A stretch of 6,060 bases of DNA from Thioalkalivibrio sp. (lineage in GTDB: Bacteria > Pseudomonadota > Gammaproteobacteria > Ectothiorhodospirales > Ectothiorhodospiraceae): NCBI GenBank assembly GCA_003555285.1, contig PWGH01000084.1, positions 1 through 6,060 of the forward strand, given 5' to 3'. Made by a program: the position numbers and the translations under genes. How positions within the stretch are numbered: position 1 is the first letter of the stretch; every line of letters starts with the position of its first letter. This document shows, in pieces, positions 5,378-6,060 of the stretch. Under the pieces are notes generated by a model. The model saw only the letters and a list, made by a program, of their open reading frames with translations. It was not told where the DNA came from and made no database searches.

Positions 5378-6060
5378 TTATGCTCCTTGATTTTCGCCGG
5401 CGGGGCGGGCGGGTGTGGCGCGGCGCTGTGGCTTGTAGTCGCGGATGTAGATGACCCGGGGCCGGGTCCCCAGCTCTTCGCGCAGCCCTCGGCCTCCATG
5501 CCTGGCCACCAGCTTGCTCACTTCGCTATTCGGATCGTCGATGTCCCCGAACTGCCGAGCCCCCGAGGGACAGGCATCGACGCAGGCCGGCGCCAATCCT
5601 TCGGCCAGGCGGTGGTCGCAGAAGGTGCATTTCTCCACGGTGCCGGCGGCCCGAACGACCGGGTAGGTGGTGCCCCGCTCCGGATTCCCGTGGGGACTGC
5701 CTTCGCCTCCGGCCTCTTCGACCATTTCGCTGGGCGAGAAGCACCCCTCGGCCAAGCGGTCCTGTTGGGCCCAGTTCTGATGCGGCGTTTGCCAGTTGAA
5801 GCTGATGACGCCGTAGGGGCAACTGACGATGCAGGCCTTGCAGCCGATGCACTTCTTCGGGTCATGCAGGGTCAGGCCGGTCTTCTGGTCCTTGTACATC
5901 GCCTGCGTCGGGCAGGCATTCACGCAGGGCGCGTTGTCGCAGTGGTTGCACATCGTCGAGATGTACTCGTAGCGCACGTTCGGAAACTTCCCGCTGGTGC
6001 GGGTGATCTTGTCGCACCAGTTGAAGCCGACCGGCGTGTTGTTTTCGATCTTGCACGCGA
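5378..6060 (-). CDS. Four-cluster [4Fe-4S] electron-transfer subunit, ArrB/ArxB-like (5' end beyond window)
   Basis: This is the ferredoxin-like subunit that passes electrons between a molybdopterin catalytic subunit and the NrfD-type membrane protein. The frame is open to the right edge. The GTG at 5977 is internal, because upstream codons continue the family sequence (ACKIENNTPVGFNWC), so the true start lies beyond 6060. About 227 residues are visible. Counting from the edge, the last Cys of one cluster motif is residue 2. CNHCDNAPCVNAC (37-49) and CIGCKACIVSC (70-80) follow. CTFCDHRLAEG...PACVDAC carries the final Cys quartet, so four clusters are expected. The stretch NPERGTTYPVVR before that last motif and GDIDDPNSEVS after it resemble, from memory, arsenate/arsenite oxidoreductase subunits ArrB/ArxB. 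PsrB, TtrB, PhsB and SoeB are alternatives. The stop TAA is at 5380-5378. Confidence 0.9.
   Translation of the reverse strand, partial: ACKIENNTPVGFNWCDKITRTSGKFPNVRYEYISTMCNHCDNAPCVNACPTQAMYKDQKTGLTLHDPKKCIGCKACIVSCPYGVISFNWQTPHQNWAQQDRLAEGCFSPSEMVEEAGGEGSPHGNPERGTTYPVVRAAGTVEKCTFCDHRLAEGLAPACVDACPSGARQFGDIDDPNSEVSKLVARHGGRGLREELGTRPRVIYIRDYKPQRRATPARPAGENQGA

Noticed and set aside
5975..5977. GTG as the start of the FeS subunit
   Set aside because: The frame upstream is open to the window edge and encodes a conserved cluster-binding segment (ACKIENN), so this codon is an internal Val.

Overview
The window is GC-rich, densely coded and gammaproteobacterial in character. The glutamyl-tRNA synthetase is clearly of the E. 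coli GltX type, with the same zinc ligands at the same residue numbers. It is followed by tRNA-Ala(GGC) and tRNA-Glu(UUC), as I recall from some gammaproteobacteria. A respiratory molybdoenzyme-type iron-sulfur plus NrfD pair at the right edge suggests anaerobic or chemolithotrophic (sulfur, arsenic or similar) energy metabolism. Chromatiales/Ectothiorhodospiraceae would fit, but this is inference.

Layout, left to right. (1) Positions 1-963, minus strand: the N-terminal 321 residues of a BtuB-like TonB-dependent cobalamin receptor, cut by the left edge. (2) Positions 964-1346, minus strand: its long 5' leader, made of a well-conserved cobalamin riboswitch (about 1117-1346) and a roughly 150-nt expression platform. 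In the platform a 9-bp helix can cover the edge of the Shine-Dalgarno sequence. (3) Positions 1347-1485: divergent promoter region with a sigma70-like promoter for the riboswitch transcript, an extended -10 candidate for gltX and a 27-nt hairpin-forming inverted repeat. (4) Positions 1486-2892, plus strand: gltX. (5) Positions 2889-3382: a strong promoter overlapping the gltX stop codon, then tRNA-Ala, a 72-residue two-helix membrane protein and tRNA-Glu, closed by a GC-rich terminator-like hairpin. (6) Positions 3626-4180, plus strand: a DUF427-family protein with a near-perfect Shine-Dalgarno sequence. (7) Positions 4181-4324: convergent intergenic space with a perfect 12-bp GAAA-loop hairpin. 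(8) Positions 4325-6060, minus strand: an NrfD/PsrC-type membrane subunit preceded, 3 nt away, by a 4x[4Fe-4S] electron-transfer subunit cut by the right edge.

Working together: the riboswitch and btuB form a B12-uptake unit expected to be shut off by cobalamin. gltX, tRNA-Ala and tRNA-Glu form a translation cluster in which the charging enzyme lies next to its own substrate tRNA. The NrfD/FeS pair is the quinone-linked electron module of a molybdopterin oxidoreductase whose catalytic gene should lie beyond position 6060. I see no mobile element, CRISPR array or integrase. Nothing is clearly a new system; the best leads are the riboswitch expression platform, the small membrane gene between two tRNAs, and the arsenate/arsenite-oxidoreductase-like FeS subunit.
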